Shown here piece by piece: positions 52,007-64,000 of a stretch of DNA of 64,000 nt. A program made the position numbers and the translations under genes. The stretch comes from Salticus scenicus (Eukaryota; Arthropoda; Arachnida; Araneae; Salticidae), in assembly GCA_963930645.1 (NCBI GenBank), contig OZ005653.1, forward strand, positions 107,836,059 to 107,900,058, in the 5' to 3' direction. The notes below the pieces were generated by a model. That model was not told where the DNA came from. It searched no databases and saw nothing but the letters and a program-made list of their open reading frames with translations. Position 1 is the first letter of the stretch. Each line of letters opens with the position of its first letter.

Positions 52007-54330
52007 ATAATAATAATGCAGAAATTAAAAAGAAATTATTTACTATTTTTTTAATTATAATTTACGCTTTTCATAAATTTTATTATTAAAATAAATTTAA
52101 TTTGTTTAATATATTTTTACGTAAGTCACTGACGTGAAATTTTTACACATTTTACAATTATAATACAATATTATCATTAAATAGTGTATTTGTAAAAACT
52201 TTGTTTTATTTATTTAATTTTGTTTTTCAAGTAAAGCTATACAAGACAGGTTCGATCTGTCTGGATGCAAGCTATACACGACACCAAAAAAAGTGGGAAT
52301 TTGTATTTCTTTTCTTATTTTTGCCTTTTTTATATGTCAGTGTGTATGCAAAATTGTCCAGATAGTCCCTCAACTTTCCTCTCTCTTCCGCAAAATAGGC
52401 ACGTAGGAGTTCTTCTGATATTACCTACCTCATCCTTGCATACATCTAACCACATGTTAGTCATCTTTATGCTTCATATATTTTCAGGTAGAGGTAGCAG
52501 TAATTTCGACTACTGTTGGAACTCACAAAACACACGTGATGATGTTGATAATGATGGGGATGATGAAGATTGTGATGATGATGATGATGGTGATTGTGAT
52601 GGTTATGATGATGATAATTGTGATGGTGATTACGACGAATTTCTTTTGCAAATTACGTGACTAATCCATTTTTAGTTTTTCTCAATTAGCATGCATTGTG
52701 AAAATTCGTTTTTATACTTTATATTAAACAATTTTAACACAAACAATAATAAAAAAAGAAAAGATTGTTTGAGAATATACAAAAAAAATATGACATTATG
52801 TAGTGTGAAACAAATGCTTATTAGAATCTACGGACACTAAATATAAATCTGGCTTTATAATATAGAAAAAGGAAATGAGTTTTACTCCATTGAACAAAGA
52901 TCATGCCAAGAATGGAACATAGGTGATTTGTTATTACACGTCCCCGCTTTACAAATTAAGTTATTTATTTATTTTTTTAATATGTCTTTATTTACTTCAA
53001 TTAAAAGCTTTAAAGTGAGCGAATTGTACTTTTTGGACTCAGAGCGACATTCAAAAAGCTCAATTGGTAAAGACCGGGAGGTTTGTGCCAAATTATCTAA
53101 ACTGTATTGCAAAACTTGTCATAATTTGCTCTTAAAAAAATCGTCATGCAAATTTATTTGAATTTTCAGTTCAAAAGTACTATTTGAAAATTCATCTGAA
53201 TTATTAAAAAAAAAAATCATCTGCAAGTTAGAATAATTTTGTTATTCTTTGTTATTCGTCGATAGTACGCGGCTGTACGTGCATAACATTTATTTTTCTT
53301 TTCATTACTTCATCTTTTTTTTTTTTTTTACTCATTTTAAATTTACGGCTTTTTCGGTCATTCAGTAGAAGAAATTACAGGCTGGTGTAGCAAAACATGT
53401 TTTCTAGAAAATGAGATTATTGAATATCTGTAGTTTTCAATAACAAATTACTCTTACTATCGCATTTATTTTTATGAATTATTAAACATGTATGCTAAAA
53501 AAATATTACACGGTAAAAGGTTTTTTAATTTTCTTTATATTTCTTTTTCATTATATTCACTTCATTAAAAATAATGAAGGGCCATCAAAGGTCAGCTTGT
53601 AATTAAAATTCCGTTTTTAAAAATGTTTTCACTTGCTTTTAATAATTTGCTCATTATTACATAATTCAAAAATAATAAAAAAATATTAGTATTTAATTAT
53701 AATTTAAAATTTCAATTAGAACAACAATAATTTTGAAGGAATCTCTTAACAGTCTTTTGACGAATTTCCGAAAATTTTTGAAGTATCATAACTCATAAAT
53801 ATTCTACATTTGCATATTTATTGCATCCATTATGAAAAGGCACTTATCAATGTCACATTTGGAAATTATTCATCCCAGAATAGTCGTTAAATATATGTTT
53901 TTTTTTTTTTTTTTTTCTAACCTCAAAATTATTTGACATACTTTTTTGTTACAAATTGATAATTAAGGAATAAATATCCATACCAATAAAAGTATAAATA
54001 CCCCTACCAGATATATCAGTAAGAGAAAGTAACATATATAAATTAGGTTGTCCTTTAAATAAGGGGATTTTTTTTTTTTTTTTTTTTTTATCTTTTTTGA
54101 AATCCGGTACGCATACTCTTTACATATTTTTCTATTTGAACCTGAAAGCTTTTAACAAAATATCCGCTCTCTGGGATAATATTAACCGCGCCGAATTGAC
54201 GGGAAGAGCTTAATATAAATTTCATTATATAACCAAAGATATCCAAACTTTTGAAGCTAATACAGTAGTTGATCAAATTATTTATATTTGTTTTCTTGAT
54301 ATTTTTTTTTCTTTTTAACACTTTACAACA
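51977..54330. other. Gene-free AT-rich DNA with GAT microsatellite
   Basis: A GATGATGAT-type microsatellite at about 52538-52625 produces an Asp-rich frame that is not a gene. T-runs at 53900 and 54069. Nothing else recognised. Confidence 0.5.
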
Positions 54331-54339
54331 AGGTTGATA

Positions 54340-55560
54340 GGTGTTAATAACTTCAGTTTGTCTGTTTGTCTGCCCGTCTGTCTGCTGCCTGCCTGTCTGT
54401 AAATATTCATGGAAATTCTTGAAACTCATATATATTATTCAAGTTAAATATCCGATATTCCATATTGAAAATGGAGTTAATATCTCTAATGGTTTGTGTA
54501 CAGGGATACCCAAAAGTATTCCAAAGCATTGTGTTCAGCGAGAGGTAGTTCTGTAAATCATATTTTAATATCTTTACTTTTCACAAATCTTAATGAAATT
54601 GAAATATTTTATTCAAATTCACTATCGGATGTTCCTCATTGTAAATGGAGTAAATATCATCTTTGTTTTGTATACAGGAACACCGGAAAGTATTCTAGAG
54701 CATTGCGTTCTATGGAGGTATTTATATAAACCAAATTTTAATAACTTTACTTTACACAAATCTTAAGAAAATTAAAATACATTATCCATATGCACAAAAG
54801 AATTATTTCCATGGAATGCAGTGTGATTAGCATTAGATTTAAAGGGCCAAACAAAAATATTCAGTTACTACATTAAGGGCTAGTAATGGAAATTTGCTGA
54901 AATTACATTTTGTCGTTTATATTAAAGGTTTTTATCACTTTCTAAATGTTTTTAACTGTGAATATAATTTCAGTTTGTGTGTCTATGTGTTCGTCGACTC
55001 GTCTTCAACAAACTTGTATCATTCCAGAATTATTAAAATTTCATAAATGTTATTCAAGTTCACCATGGAATGTTTCATAGTTAAAATGGCTTTAATAGTT
55101 CTGGTTTGTGTACTGGGACACCTAAAAAAATTCCAAAGCGTTGCGTTTTCGACAAGCAATTTTATGAATCACAGTTAAATAACTTTCCTGGGTAAAAATC
55201 ATAAAGAAATTGACATTTATTATTAATATGATAAAATAATGTTTTGCATAGAATATAATATGGTTAACATTCAGATTTACAGGGCTACGATAAAATATTC
55301 AGATATATATTAATGGCTGCGATTAGAATCTCTGGGCTGTATTTTCTTTTATGTTAAGCATTTTTAACACTTTCCAAGAATGTTTAAGAGTGATTCTGAA
55401 TATAATTAGTCTATTTGTATGCTTTTCAGTACTTTTGTCTGTCCGTCGTGTGATAACGTAGGCAAAGAACATTGAAAGTTGTACAACAAGTACGAACATT
55501 TGAAAATTGTAAATAATCAATGCGTACCACATAAATTTTCGTTCTTTTTACTATAGGAAT
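54340..55560 (+). repeat. Diverged 172-bp satellite relatives
   Basis: A TCTGTTTGTCTGCCCG header at 54356 is followed by units around ACAGGGATACCCAAAAG (54500), ACAGGAACACCGGAAAG (54676) and a further one around ACTGGGACACCTAAAA (55103). Spacing of the first two is about 176 bp. Confidence 0.6.
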
Positions 55561-55864
55561 ACTTGACGAAGCTTTGCAGTCCAGACATGCGACGAACATT
55601 CATAAACTCGCACCATTCAGTAACAATTTAGCTCTATTATAATTGGAGACCTGCCACAAATTGTAAAATATCAAAGCACATTTGAATTATACCGTATCAT
55701 AAAAAACGACAAATTACTTGCAATTTTTATACATGTTTTTGCTTACTATTTAACAAACATACATGACGTTTGGTCTGAAAACGAGGAATATTTAATCAAG
55801 ATATTTGCACATCTAAAATTATTATTTTTTATTTTTTTTCCTAATAGCAATATTGGAAAAAAAA

Positions 55865-55898
<34 letters not shown>

Positions 55899-55959
55899 TA
55901 CAAAACTTGCAGAAATTGAACAAAATTTATAGAAACATCATTTTAAAACAAATAATCTG

Positions 55960-56530
55960 TTGTATCACTCACACGACTTTCTCTTACTTTGAAATTTAGT
56001 ATTATAAATACCGATTGGAGATTCAGAAGTAAAATAACGAGAACTGATATGTAAACCTATGACAAAACAATTCATATTGAGCTTTCGAACAGTGTTATTT
56101 GACAAATAATTCCCAGTGAAGGGGGGCTGATGCTCTCTAAAACACCCGTTTCAATACCGTACCTACATTTAGATATAATTCAAATATATTATTAAATTCA
56201 AAATTCATTTAAAATTATTCAGAAAACTTTCACCCACAACATTCCTTGAAACTTATTGACTTTTACCAAAGTTTTCTAATAACGAATGTATTAACTTCGA
56301 AATAAATTATTTGGACTGCCCGAAATTATTTGTTTTTAATTTACTCTAACACATACAGGCAAAGATCAAATGTTAAAAACTTGACTTAGGAATTCAGGAA
56401 ACCTCAAAACATATAAATAAAAAAAAACAAAAAACAAGCGGTGAATATTTAGTTATAAAATACAATATTTACCATATGGCTACGAGGAATTCATTTCATT
56501 TCCTGAGTAGCTTCCCTGTGCTTGGTAAAA
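55960..56530 (-). repeat. Unnamed dispersed repeat, copy B (inverted)
   Basis: Reverse-complement relative of 48840-49480; contains CACTCACACGACTTTCTCTT and CTCAGGAAATG-type segments in inverse order. Confidence 0.6.
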
Positions 56531-56768
56531 TATTATAGTAAAGCAGTTTCATTAACAATAAAGAAAAATTCTATCGCTTAAATATTCGCAGCGCTGTATA
56601 TCTTCTGAAGGTCATGTACACATCACATGGTGCACATATAATCCTATATTAATAACACACAGCATATCCTGAAATACACATACATTACTTTTCAAGTATT
56701 GTCGTACTAAAATGTAATGCTTTTGTGTAGCTCTGTAAACGAACAGTGGAAACCGGCGTATTACACTT

Positions 56769-56805
<37 letters not shown>

Positions 56806-57099
56806 AATTAACAAAATTGACCTCGGTTACTAGCTTCAATACTACTTAAGAGTAATATACGATTTTGTCAAAGTTACTCTTCGTTGGAAAGTCCAAATGT
56901 AGTCGATCTCTACCATACCGCAATACAATATATCACACCTACCCACAATGGGCTAATGTTTTCCGCAATTCATGAAATTTCTCTAGCGGTACATTGTTCT
57001 TGTGAGTGTCAGTGAAGCTTGTTTATCGTTTAATGTTTAAAATTGATTCTAATTACGGTTAGTGATTTGAGTATATTAACCATTATGTCATGCCTTGTT

Positions 57100-58499
57100 C
57101 AAGCAGTAGTGAACTTAATGTGATTGCTTTGGATCATCAAATAGAGCAACGGGAACTATCCGTTCAATTATGTTGCGAAAATTTTTATACCATGACTGAT
57201 CATGACAGGAATCATACTACTGACAAAAATTCACTTAAAAGTGAAAAACGTGTTAAACTCTAAGAACTTAAAACGCATATGCGTAACAAGGACAAGCATT
57301 ACCCACTTCAAGGATTATATTTTAAGGGAAGGAGGTATGACACCCTCGTAATTGAAAAAGTAAACTCAAAGCAATTTCGAAAAACCACAAAAGAGGAACA
57401 TTCCAGAACCAGGTTCTGTGTTTGTTGGATATATTTCCCATTTTTTGAATCTGTTAAAAACCTTCTTAGTAGCATTCTCTCTTATTTAACTGATGCTGGA
57501 TTTTCACTTCATGAACCGACTAAATTGTATGTGATATATCCGTTACTAATATAGAGTGAAAATGTTTGTTACTGCTTAAATTGAAAATCAAGTTAAGAAA
57601 GCACTTCAGTGGGGAATCTGTCTCTTTCAATTTAATCAGTTGCCATTCCGGCATTTGTTTAGAAATTTAGATGGCGGAATGACTGAAACAAAATCATTTT
57701 GCCGACCGGTTCGCATACAAATGCGAAAACTCCCAGTGATAAATTTTGACGGTGTTGAGTGTGAGATTCCAGAAATTGACCGGAATATTTTAAGCAAAAA
57801 TCAATTGTGTTGCGAACATTTTTATATCGTAACTGATCATGACAGCAATCATACTACTGACAATTAATTCACTTAAAAGTGAAAAATGTGTTAAACTCTA
57901 AGAACTTAAAACTCATATGCGTAACAAGGACAAGCATTACCCACTTCAAGGATTATATTTTAAGGGAAGGAGGTATATCACCCTCGTAATTGAAAAAGTA
58001 AACTCAAAGCAATTTCGAAAAACCACAAAAGAGGAACATTCCAGAACCAGGTTCTGTGTTTGTTGGATATATTTCCAATTTTTTGAGTCTGTTAAAAACC
58101 TTTTTAGTAGCATTCTCTCTTGTTTAACTGATGCTGGATTTTCACTTCATGAACGGACTAAATTGGATGTGATATATCCGTTACTAATATAGGGTGAAAA
58201 TGTTTGTTACTGCTTAAATTGAAAATCAAGTTAAAAAACCACTTCAGTGGGGAATCTGTCTCTTTCAATTTAATCAGTTGACATTCCGGCATTTGTTTAG
58301 AAATTTAGATTGCGGAATGACTGAAACAAAATCATTTTGCCAACCGGTTCGCATACAAATGAAAAAACTCCCAGTGATAATTTTTGACGGTGTTGACTGT
58401 GAGATTCCAGAAATTGACCGGAATAGTTTAAGCAAAAATCAGCACTATCCGCTAGAAATAAGTTATTTTATACTAATAGACAACTGTCCTGAAGATTAA
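57100..58499 (+). pseudogene. Tandemly duplicated remnant of hAT-like transposase family
   Basis: Two copies about 638 bp apart (frames 57279-57554 and 57640-57867; 57917-58192 and 58278-58499). Each encodes GLYFKGRRY..LVIEKVNSKQ and KTTKEEHSRTR, then after a break FNQLPFRHLFRNLD..MTETKSF and KLPVI.FDGV.CEIPEIDRN. This order and wording parallels the transposase-like remnant at 726-2133, where the matching part reads QWLICLLHF and CEKLPVANFETI. Stops and frameshifts separate the blocks in both copies, so no full protein is possible. I see no terminal repeats around it. Confidence 0.6.
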
Positions 58500-59890
58500 A
58501 ACGTTCGTGAGCCTGGTCACATTTCCACTCAATAAAGTAAAACAGTAAGAACAAATAGAACAGATTTCTTTGAATGTATTTAAGTACTGAAAATCCAACA
58601 GAAAAATTCAAAATATTAATTTCTTTTATCCTAAAATCATACATGTTTCTATGGTTTAACATAAAAGTAAATACTTCCAATTGGACCATAACTTGTATTT
58701 AAAGTTAAAAAATTTTCAAGATTCCTTCCGGAAAACTTGATGAAAGTCATTGAGCCTATAACTGAAAGAAAAGTACTTCCTTCCTATCCAGAAAGGTTGC
58801 TTTGGAGTATGGTAGCAGAAAAATGACGTAAGAAAGTTAGATTTCAGAGGAATTGTGAAGGATATAAACTTATTTTCTATATATATGTATATATGTATCA
58901 GGAATTTCCAATCCTCCAAAATCAATTTCATAGCGGCAAACTATACCAAAATGAACCATTGAAAAACTGCTACACTTTCACCACTACATTTGCAGAATTT
59001 CATACATTTTATCGTATTCCGGAGCATTTTTTGGCCCCACATTTTTTCCTAACACTTTTATTTTAGGAGTAATATTTTCTTATTTTATCCTAGATATGTA
59101 ATTGAAAAAAAAAATTTCTATAAATAAAGTAGTGCGAATTAAAATCTGGACTAAAAATGCTCCGAAATAAATTAAATTGTTGGCAACTATGCTTTTCGCT
59201 GCGGAGATTGCCGATCAAGAGATACAGTCTAAGGTACAATCTCGTGGTACCGCGGCAGTGCGAGAATTTGAAAAAAAATTATGTCATACCTAAGCGTGGA
59301 AATTTGTACGATGGTTGTAACAAGGGAGTCACAAAAGTAGTAGTATAAACAGAGATGGTCCTGTATGGATTTTCAATGAAAGGTTTTTCAAGCAAATCTT
59401 ATTTTAAATATCCAAAAGTAAGTAAAAGAATACATTTAATTACAAACTGAAAAAAAAAAAAAAAAAAAAAACTTTTTTTTGTTGTTTTTTTTCAATAGAA
59501 ATTGTTATTTTACGTAAATAAAAGTGTGTTTTTTACATGTAATACACTGGTAATAAATTGCAAAACGTATCCCTCTATCCATTTTTTTTCTTTTTTATGT
59601 GTTCTGATCTGCTAAAATATTCATATAATTACTAGCTATACAGGTTTTTTTTTTTTTCTTTATTAATTTTCATTTATTAGAAAAAATATAAAATATCGTG
59701 TATTTTCTCAAACTATAAGGTCGATGCACAACTGTTAAACTTTTTATTTATTTATTTTATTTTATTTTATTTTTAGATTTCACTTATCTACGCCAGAGGC
59801 ACATTTTCCGTGGTATAGCGTTTAAAAGATTTAAAAAAGAAAAAAGTTTTACGGTCCTTCTTATTAAATATTCTTCACCTTTCTTTTCTT
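58500..59890. other. Gene-free DNA
   Basis: No recognisable gene or repeat; A- and T-runs near 59451-59490 and a TATT-type microsatellite near 59745-59775. Confidence 0.5.
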
Positions 59891-59894
59891 TATA

Positions 59895-60360
59895 TATATA
59901 CATAGATATTTACACATTTTGAGGTTTCCTGAATACCGAAGTCAAGTTTTTATCGTTTGGTCTTTGTCTTTGTCTCTTATGAGAGTAACTTAAAACCAAT
60001 ATTTCCAGACAATTCAAATATTATTTTAAACAATTACTTTAAACGGATGATCAAGATTGATAATTTGCAAGGAATGGCGCGGGTGAATGTCGCCTGAATA
60101 TCTTTAAATGAATTTTAAATTTAATAACAGATTTAATATCTATATAAACACAGGTACAATAGTCCATCGGTGGATTGAGGTAGGCGGTATCCCCCCTCAC
60201 ATAGAATTATTTGTCAAATAAAGATATCCCGAAACCTAATTTGAATTGTTTCAATGTAGGTTTCTGTAACAGTACTCGTTACACCACCCCTTAATCTCCA
60301 ATCTGCATTTATGAATTTCAGGCTAAGAGAAAGTCGTGTGAGTGCTACATCAGATTGTTT
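59895..60360 (+). repeat. Unnamed dispersed repeat, copy C
   Basis: Relative of 48840-49480, with GAATACCGAAGTCAAGTTTT near the start and CTAAGAGAAAGTCGTGTGAG near the end. Confidence 0.6.
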
Positions 60361-62380
60361 TTAAAAACTTCGTTCTTTTCCTAATAGAGATACGGTACAG
60401 ATCATAAAGTTTCGTACCAAAATAAAACATCATTTGACACCTTTTCTGAAAATTTACATTTTTCACATTTTATTTTGCATTTCTCCATCATTAGCATTAC
60501 ACTCCATAATGAATGCCCTGAATTCTTCGAACCTATTGTATAATTTAAAAGCTGCTGCTTAAATTCAGGATGTTTACATGATTTTACCCAAAAGCACGGA
60601 TGTTGTTCGTGCTACTTTATTTTTTACTTTATTCTATATTCAATAGAAGCATGTTTTGGATTCGTAAAAATTTTCTACCTTGGTTTTTTGATTGATTTAT
60701 ACGTTTTGAGAGCTGTAGAACACGATTTGATCATTTTTAGAAAATGTCTGTCTGTGTGTGTGCACAAAATTTTGTGGAAACTGTATCTCAGGAACTACAG
60801 GACAGAATCTTATACAAATTGGTATGTAGTTACACCTTGACATAAATTAGTGCCTATTATTTTTTGGTAAAATTTTCTTGACATGTTGCGTTGCCATCCC
60901 GCTTTTTCTAAATTTTTACATGGTGATATAGGCAAAATTTTGTATAAATGTGCATAAAGAGAATTATTTTTTAATAATCATTATGAAATTTACAAGAATT
61001 ATTTATAATAGATATATTCAACTGGAAAAAAAATTGCACCGCCTCCTCCCTGGTGGAAAGTCAGACCTCGAGGGGAATAAATTTTCATGATGGGTATCTT
61101 TCAACTCGCCAATACCTTTAAAACGAATGGTTGAACCATCGATCTGTGATATTTAGTGTTGTACTACTTCTCTAATATAGAAATCTTACTGCATTATCAT
61201 GGAAGATAATTTTATTAAATAATGATTTTAATAAATGCTTTTAACTGAGTGAATTTGCATAGGAAAATATAGAAGAAAGTCATGCGGTGGCCACAAATTT
61301 CTAGTTTTTTTTTTTTTTTTTTTCAGCCAATTTCTTACACCGGAATCGTTAATGACCAATATATAACTTGAAGCATGGTTACCATTTACGTTTGTGTACT
61401 GCATTATTTGCAATTTAAATACTACAGTATAACTACATCGGATTTCCTTCTTACACAAAACACAAAATTATATCATACAATGATATACGACATACAACAC
61501 CTCACAAATAGCATAGTCGGGAAGAATTGTCTTGCTTCTAAATTCAACTCTTGGCTAAATACATATATTCTGTACATTAAAGTAATGAGGTGCAGAGTCT
61601 AGAGTAAATTTAAGAAAACAATGTATTTACTGATTATAAATGCAGCGGATGGGTATATTTAGTGTAGTACAAATCCGTGATCTTTATTTTCCTTAAAATA
61701 TAAAATAAAAAATGTTTTCTTATTACCAGTAAACTTGCCCGTGATAAAACTGTGGTTCTATACTCAGATCAATTCTTCAGTAATGTGTTCGCTTCAAATT
61801 TTTCCTCTGGCGGTCACCAAAGCGAGGGTCCTTCGGTGGAAGCCATCGCAAGGAGCCATCCTTTCCGTGAAAGATAAAGATAGCGACGGCATGTCTCCGG
61901 ATGAACTTTAGGGGTGAGTTCCTGACCGTCTCAGATCGGCCATTGTGTAGCACTAGTCTGAATTTAAAACACTCAACTTGAACATTAAACTCAGTACTGT
62001 ACTCGATATAGGCGAAACTCTGAGTGACCTTGGACTAAACACTAAGTACGGTTTTAACATGTTTTTATGCACATGTGAATCAATTTGCATTCATATACAA
62101 CCTACATCAAACATATTCAAAACTAATTAGCTGCTAAAGTTTGCAAAACTCTTAGTTTTTCTTTCAAATTCGTAACTATTGGCTATCTTTCGAAGAGTAC
62201 CTTACTAAATCAGTGTTAAGTTTTCTAACCCATCTTCACTTCTTCACAACTCCTGATTTACAGATTTCCTACGAAAATTCTGTAATGCCTCACATACTAA
62301 ATACAAAATGCAATTTATGGTAATCAAACCAAATAATTAAAAATATTTTGCAACACCAAATCTTCTACGAATATTCTGCA
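60361..62380. other. Gene-free DNA with one GC-balanced segment
   Basis: Mostly AT-rich. At 61790-61950 there is a GC-balanced stretch (GGCGGTCACCAAAGCGAGGG, GATAGCGACGGCATGTCTCC) that I cannot classify; it may be a retroelement remnant. No gene supported. Confidence 0.4.
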
Positions 62381-62399
62381 TCACAAACAGTAATTGCCA

Positions 62400-62700
62400 A
62401 AACTTCAGTGGAGGCCTGTACGCTGAGTGTGGGCTGTAGAAATGTTTTCGTCTGTTTCTCTCTCTGTATGTATGTATGTCTCACGATAACGTCTGCAAAA
62501 ATAAACGCTTTTGACTTGCAACTTGGTACACATGTTCATCAGCCACACAGAATAAGCTGTATAGTTTTGTGTGTCTATACTAATTACAGTTCGTTTACTG
62601 GGACACACCAAAATTTTCCGTACCATTGCGGTCTATGGACAGACTTTGTGTGTATTGTAATTGTGAAGTTGAAATTTCTGTGAAGTTGAAATCCGTCTCT
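62400..62700 (+). repeat. Single unit of 172-bp satellite family with header
   Basis: CTTCAGTGGAGGCC header, TCTCTGTATGTATG tract, then CGATAACGTCTGCAAAAAT, TGGTACACATGTTCATCAGC and ACTGGGACACACCAAAATTT. Confidence 0.75.
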
Positions 62701-63689
62701 TTAGAAATAATCTTATCCTTTTGCTATGATTTTCGGTACACTGCGTTGTAAAACAAATAAAGAGAATCGAAGTCTTTAGAATTTAAATATTGTCTTTATT
62801 AATATGTTATTAAAAAATTCACATGATGATAAATACCAAGTTCGCACTTAAAAATATTATTTTAGGAATACAATCCCAAAAATTCACGGGTAGCAAGGGA
62901 GAGATAGAGAGAGCAATAAAAATTAACGCCCTTTCAATCTGAGAAAAAGAGCAAAAATGTGGGTCCGCATTTTCGATGACACGGGAAGATCAGACCGGAA
63001 GGGAAGTCATCTGTTTCCATTATCATTATTTTCGCCAAAATGCATGCCAATTCCAATTCTTTGTTTTTAAGAATAAATCAATGTTAATTTTTGAATTATA
63101 AACGACGGTTTATAAAATGTATTAACCCTGAAGTACGTTGGTATTATGCCAAGCATCAGTTTGACTAGAGGATGACCGTTATGAACTGAAATCATTAATA
63201 TTGCGTAATTTCAAATAAATTATTACATCCGGTGTTGAAATACATTAATTCTGACAATGAGTTTTCTTGTTTAGGAATATTTGAGAACACTTTTTTTTAA
63301 TGATTATGTTTAATGTCAGAATTTCATTAGATATTATTTTTTTTTATTTTCTTTTTATCCTATAAAATAAAGTACATTTCTATATAAAATATAAATATTC
63401 TATTTACGATATAGATATAAAACATATAAAATTTAGACCACTGAATGATGTCAGTTATCGTTTTTATGTTAATATATAGTGTGCGTCGTATGTATAATTA
63501 AAATTGTGTAATTTTTGATGACATTTAAAAACAGTTCTTTCTTCAAATGCCTGAGAACAAATTATGTGAATACAATATCTCACATGAAATTTAATTATTT
63601 TTTTTATTGCAATAATGTATTCATCCATCATTAGATTTTATTTTATTTAAAAAAAATTCAATTAAAATTTAACCAAATATATGTAAACA
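62701..63689. other. Gene-free AT-rich DNA
   Basis: Nothing recognised apart from T-rich tracts. Confidence 0.5.
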
Positions 63690-63900
63690 CCTTCATATGT
63701 GAACACCTTCACAGTAATAGCGGTCGCAAAATTCCCTAGATTGACTTGCTAATTGGTACATATGTTTAGGGTCAATACAAAAATAGTTGTAGAATTTTTT
63801 TGTTGACCTATTGTTTATTCTTCGTGTACAGGGACAAACCAAAGTTTTTCTTATCAATACGGTCTGTGGGCTGATTTTCATTTAAACTCACATTAACATA
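63690..63900 (+). repeat. Single diverged unit of 172-bp satellite family
   Basis: AATAGCGGTCGCAAAATTCC, TTGACTTGCTAATTGGTACA and TGTACAGGGACAAACCAAAG in the same order as at 42.9-44.1 kb. Confidence 0.7.
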
Positions 63901-64000
63901 GTTACACTGCATTTATCAAAATTAAATTCACATACATTATTGAGATGCTTGAAATTATGCTTTCGGAAGTAAATGTGTGCTTAGACAATATTTAAAGCGC

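Noticed and set aside
52265..52660. 131-codon frame with an Asp-rich tail
   Set aside because: The acidic tail is a GATGATGAT microsatellite and the rest has no recognisable family.

Overview
The window is metazoan nuclear DNA. It is AT-rich and packed with transposons, microsatellites and long A/T homopolymers, and it has spliceosomal introns. The mix of Polinton, Helitron-like, hAT-like, Penelope-like, piggyBac-like, SINE and solo-LTR sequences, plus an arthropod-type initiator motif, suggests an arthropod, perhaps an arachnid; this is an inference. I see no ordinary host gene. Every convincing coding region belongs to a mobile element.

The centrepiece is one complete-ended Maverick/Polinton (virus-like DNA transposon) at 7998-36341. 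It has terminal inverted repeats of about 329 bp, and a perfect 6-bp target-site duplication (CACGTA) lies on both sides. From the left it carries a retroviral-type integrase with a chromodomain, a penton-like minor capsid protein, a small basic protein, the major capsid protein (two in-frame stops), an adenain-type cysteine protease, a packaging ATPase, a small adenovirus-X-like protein and a conserved 215-residue protein. These eight genes are all on the + strand, nearly touching or overlapping (8560-14270). At the right end is a protein-primed family B DNA polymerase gene on the + strand (27418-35142). I read it as four phase-0 exons, with five N-terminal C2H2 zinc fingers and one in-frame stop in exon 2. 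The capsid, protease and ATPase set would make and fill particles, the polymerase would copy the element, and the integrase would insert it.

Between these two blocks, 14.3-27.4 kb is non-coding. It holds a duplicated CRE/CCAAT/E-box module, a Helitron-like tandem array next to a piggyBac transposase fragment, a 172-bp satellite, two tRNA-derived SINEs and long featureless AT-rich DNA. The polymerase promoter and first exon lie between inverted arms rich in TGACTCA (AP-1-like) boxes. Intron 1 contains two tandem arrays and a Penelope-like insertion.

Left of the Polinton are a 2.7-kb hAT-like element with an 8-bp target duplication (201-2913) and a Helitron-like element (4142-6915). Right of it are 172-bp satellite arrays (42.9-44.1 kb, with scattered relatives to the end of the window), a solo LTR (44963-45590), a second Helitron-like element in the opposite orientation (45698-48754), three copies of an unnamed family of roughly 0.5-0.65 kb, and a tandemly duplicated remnant of the same transposase family found in the left hAT-like element (57.1-58.5 kb). 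All comparisons were made by eye; no database search was run.
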